Shown here: in pieces, positions 62,896-64,000 of the stretch
Layout: each line of letters begins with the position of its first letter
How positions within the stretch are numbered: the first letter of the stretch is position 1
DNA from: Dongia deserti
GTDB lineage: Bacteria > Pseudomonadota > Alphaproteobacteria > Dongiales > Dongiaceae
Reading direction: 5' to 3'
NCBI RefSeq assembly: GCF_003574735.1
Contig: NZ_QORW01000014.1
Span: 1 to 64,000 of the forward strand
Length of the DNA stretch: 64,000 nt
Position numbers and translations under genes: made by a program
The notes under the pieces: generated by a model
Databases searched by the model: none
Seen by the model: only the letters and a program-made list of their open reading frames with translations
What the model was told of the DNA's origin: nothing

Positions 62896-64000
62896 ATGTC
62901 ACTCACGACCGGATTCTTGAACGGCTCTATCGGTCCTGGCTTCGATGCCGATGCGATGCGTGCCGCGCTCGAGGAACTCGACCGGCAGGCGATCGACCCA
63001 CTGACCAAGGGCTTCCCGCCGGCCCATGCGGCGCTGGCGCCCGGCGACATTGGCGAGCAAAGCTGGAACCTGCTGGCGGGCGATCTGCCGGCGCCGGTCG
63101 CCGTGCTGCGCAAGTCGGCGCTCGAGCACAATGCGCGCTGGATGCGGCATCTGTTGGACAAATTCGGCCTGCAGCTCGCGCCGCACGCTAAGACCACCAT
63201 GACCCCGCACCTGTGGGCGCAGCAGGCGGCCAATGGCTGCTGGGGCCTCACCGTTGCGACGGTGCAGCAAGCCGAGGTCGCGGTGGCGTATGGCTGCCGC
63301 AATTTGCTGATCGCCAACCAGGTGACCGGCCGCGCGCAGGTGCGCGGCATCGTCGCGCTCAACCACGCGCACGAGGATCTTGCCATCCATGTGCTGGTGG
63401 ATTCGCTGGCCGGGCTGAAGGCGCTTTCGGCGGACGTCGCGCATGCCAACACCGAGCAGCCGATCAATGTGCTGATCGAGATCGGATTCGAGGGCGGACG
63501 CACCGGCTGCCGCACCCTGGAGCAGGTGAGCCAATTGCTGGACGAATTGCCGACACACCAAGGGCGGGTGCGCCTCGCCGGGATCGCCGGCTATGAAGGC
63601 ATGATCGCAACCGCGACCGGCGCAGAAGATGGGCCACGCGCCGAAGCCTACTTCGACCGTTTCGCCGAGGCCGCACAGCTGGCCGACCGGCGCAACGCAT
63701 TCATCACCGACGAGGTAATCCTGACCGCGGGCGGCAGCGCTTATTACGACATCGTGGGGCGACGGCTAAGCCGGATCACGTTGGATAAGCCGACGGTCAA
63801 GATCCTGCGCAGCGGCTGCTATGTCACCCACGATTGCGGCACCTATGTCGAGCATCTGGAAGAAATGCAGCGCCGCGACCCGGCGGTCGCCAAGGACCTC
63901 GGGCTGCTGGAGCCGGCTTTGTTCGTCTGCTGCCTGGTGCAATCGGTGCCGGAGCCGGGCTTGGCGCTTTTGACCATGGGCAAGCGCGACGTCGGGTTCG
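62896..64000 (+). CDS. D-threonine aldolase / D-serine dehydratase-like PLP enzyme (cut by window end)
   Basis: At least 368 residues, running off the window. Fold type III PLP enzyme (alanine racemase N-terminal-like): LPAPVAVLRKSALEHNARWM, QLAPHAKTTMTPHLWAQQAA with the PLP Lys, LIEIGFEGGRTGCRTLEQVS, LAGIAGYEGMIATATGAEDG and SGCYVTHDCGTYVEHLEEM, the region where the metal and substrate ligands of DSD1-type enzymes lie. Such amino-acid deaminases or aldolases often adjoin purine-catabolism genes, though a link is not proven. The start is the ATG at 62896, after the repeat. Confidence 0.85.
   Translation, partial: MSLTTGFLNGSIGPGFDADAMRAALEELDRQAIDPLTKGFPPAHAALAPGDIGEQSWNLLAGDLPAPVAVLRKSALEHNARWMRHLLDKFGLQLAPHAKTTMTPHLWAQQAANGCWGLTVATVQQAEVAVAYGCRNLLIANQVTGRAQVRGIVALNHAHEDLAIHVLVDSLAGLKALSADVAHANTEQPINVLIEIGFEGGRTGCRTLEQVSQLLDELPTHQGRVRLAGIAGYEGMIATATGAEDGPRAEAYFDRFAEAAQLADRRNAFITDEVILTAGGSAYYDIVGRRLSRITLDKPTVKILRSGCYVTHDCGTYVEHLEEMQRRDPAVAKDLGLLEPALFVCCLVQSVPEPGLALLTMGKRDVGF

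Overview
This 64 kb window is a chromosomal segment of a GC-rich alphaproteobacterium, probably of the Rhodospirillales or a close relative. The evidence is the order rpmH-rnpA-yidD-yidC-engB-argB, PhaR-controlled polyhydroxyalkanoate (PHA) genes, an aromatic block of chorismate mutase, hisC and prephenate dehydrogenase, and protein sequences that read like that group. Genes are dense, often joined by 4-base ATGA or GTGA overlaps, and GTG or TTG starts are frequent. No rRNA, tRNA, CRISPR array or prophage was seen. The only clear mobile DNA is the tail of an IS630-type transposase at the left edge.

Layout. 0-5 kb: transposase end, a degraded gene, then the minus-strand ribosome/membrane-biogenesis block (rpmH, rnpA, yidD, yidC, engB, argB). 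5-9.6 kb: an Lrp-type regulator divergent from hpd-phhA (phenylalanine/tyrosine catabolism), then a methyltransferase divergent from an AraC-type regulator. 9.6-17.5 kb: a two-component system divergent from a Ser/Asn-repeat secreted protein, a DUF6065-like protein, a Gly/Asp-rich secreted protein, an enolase-superfamily dehydratase with a GNAT enzyme, the fused remnants of a LuxR regulator and an RTX protein, and two short flagellum-associated-looking proteins. 17.5-25.5 kb: a TPR-arginine-methyltransferase-like protein in operon with a racemase-like and an OsmC protein, several secreted or small proteins, and a LysR / ornithine-cyclodeaminase-like / periplasmic binding protein group.

25.5-36.4 kb: amino-acid and acid transport and metabolism: three EamA exporters, acetoacetyl-CoA synthetase, two aminotransferases, a polar amino-acid ABC importer without its ATPase, and an SDR. 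36.4-41.3 kb: the PHA locus (phaR divergent from a coiled-coil protein, phaC, phaA, phaB and an AhpD-like protein). Acetoacetyl-CoA synthetase 10 kb upstream could feed or drain the same acetoacetyl-CoA pool. 41.4-45.3 kb: an ECF42-type sigma factor module with DGPF/YCII, AHSA1, SnoaL-like and DoxX genes, and two near-identical candidate sigma-specific promoters. 45.3-49.5 kb: an exporter, a glutathione S-transferase, gloB, a methyltransferase and a frameshifted small gene. 49.6-52.9 kb: the phenylalanine/tyrosine biosynthesis operon. 52.8-58.6 kb: a zinc alcohol dehydrogenase, a peroxiredoxin-like/2OG-oxygenase fusion, an exporter, a frameshifted RidA gene and a pseudouridine synthase. 58.7-64 kb: purine-ring degradation (puuE, allantoicase, allA) leading to glyoxylate, then malate synthase to consume it, then a D-threonine-aldolase-type enzyme cut by the window end.

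The observations most worth checking are the twin ECF42 promoters, the TPR/PRMT-like operon, the dual-frame overlap at phaC, the LuxR/RTX deletion junction, the nine-unit Ser/Asn repeat protein beside a two-component system, and a small unannotated ORF with a strong ribosome-binding site but an ACG where the start codon should be.
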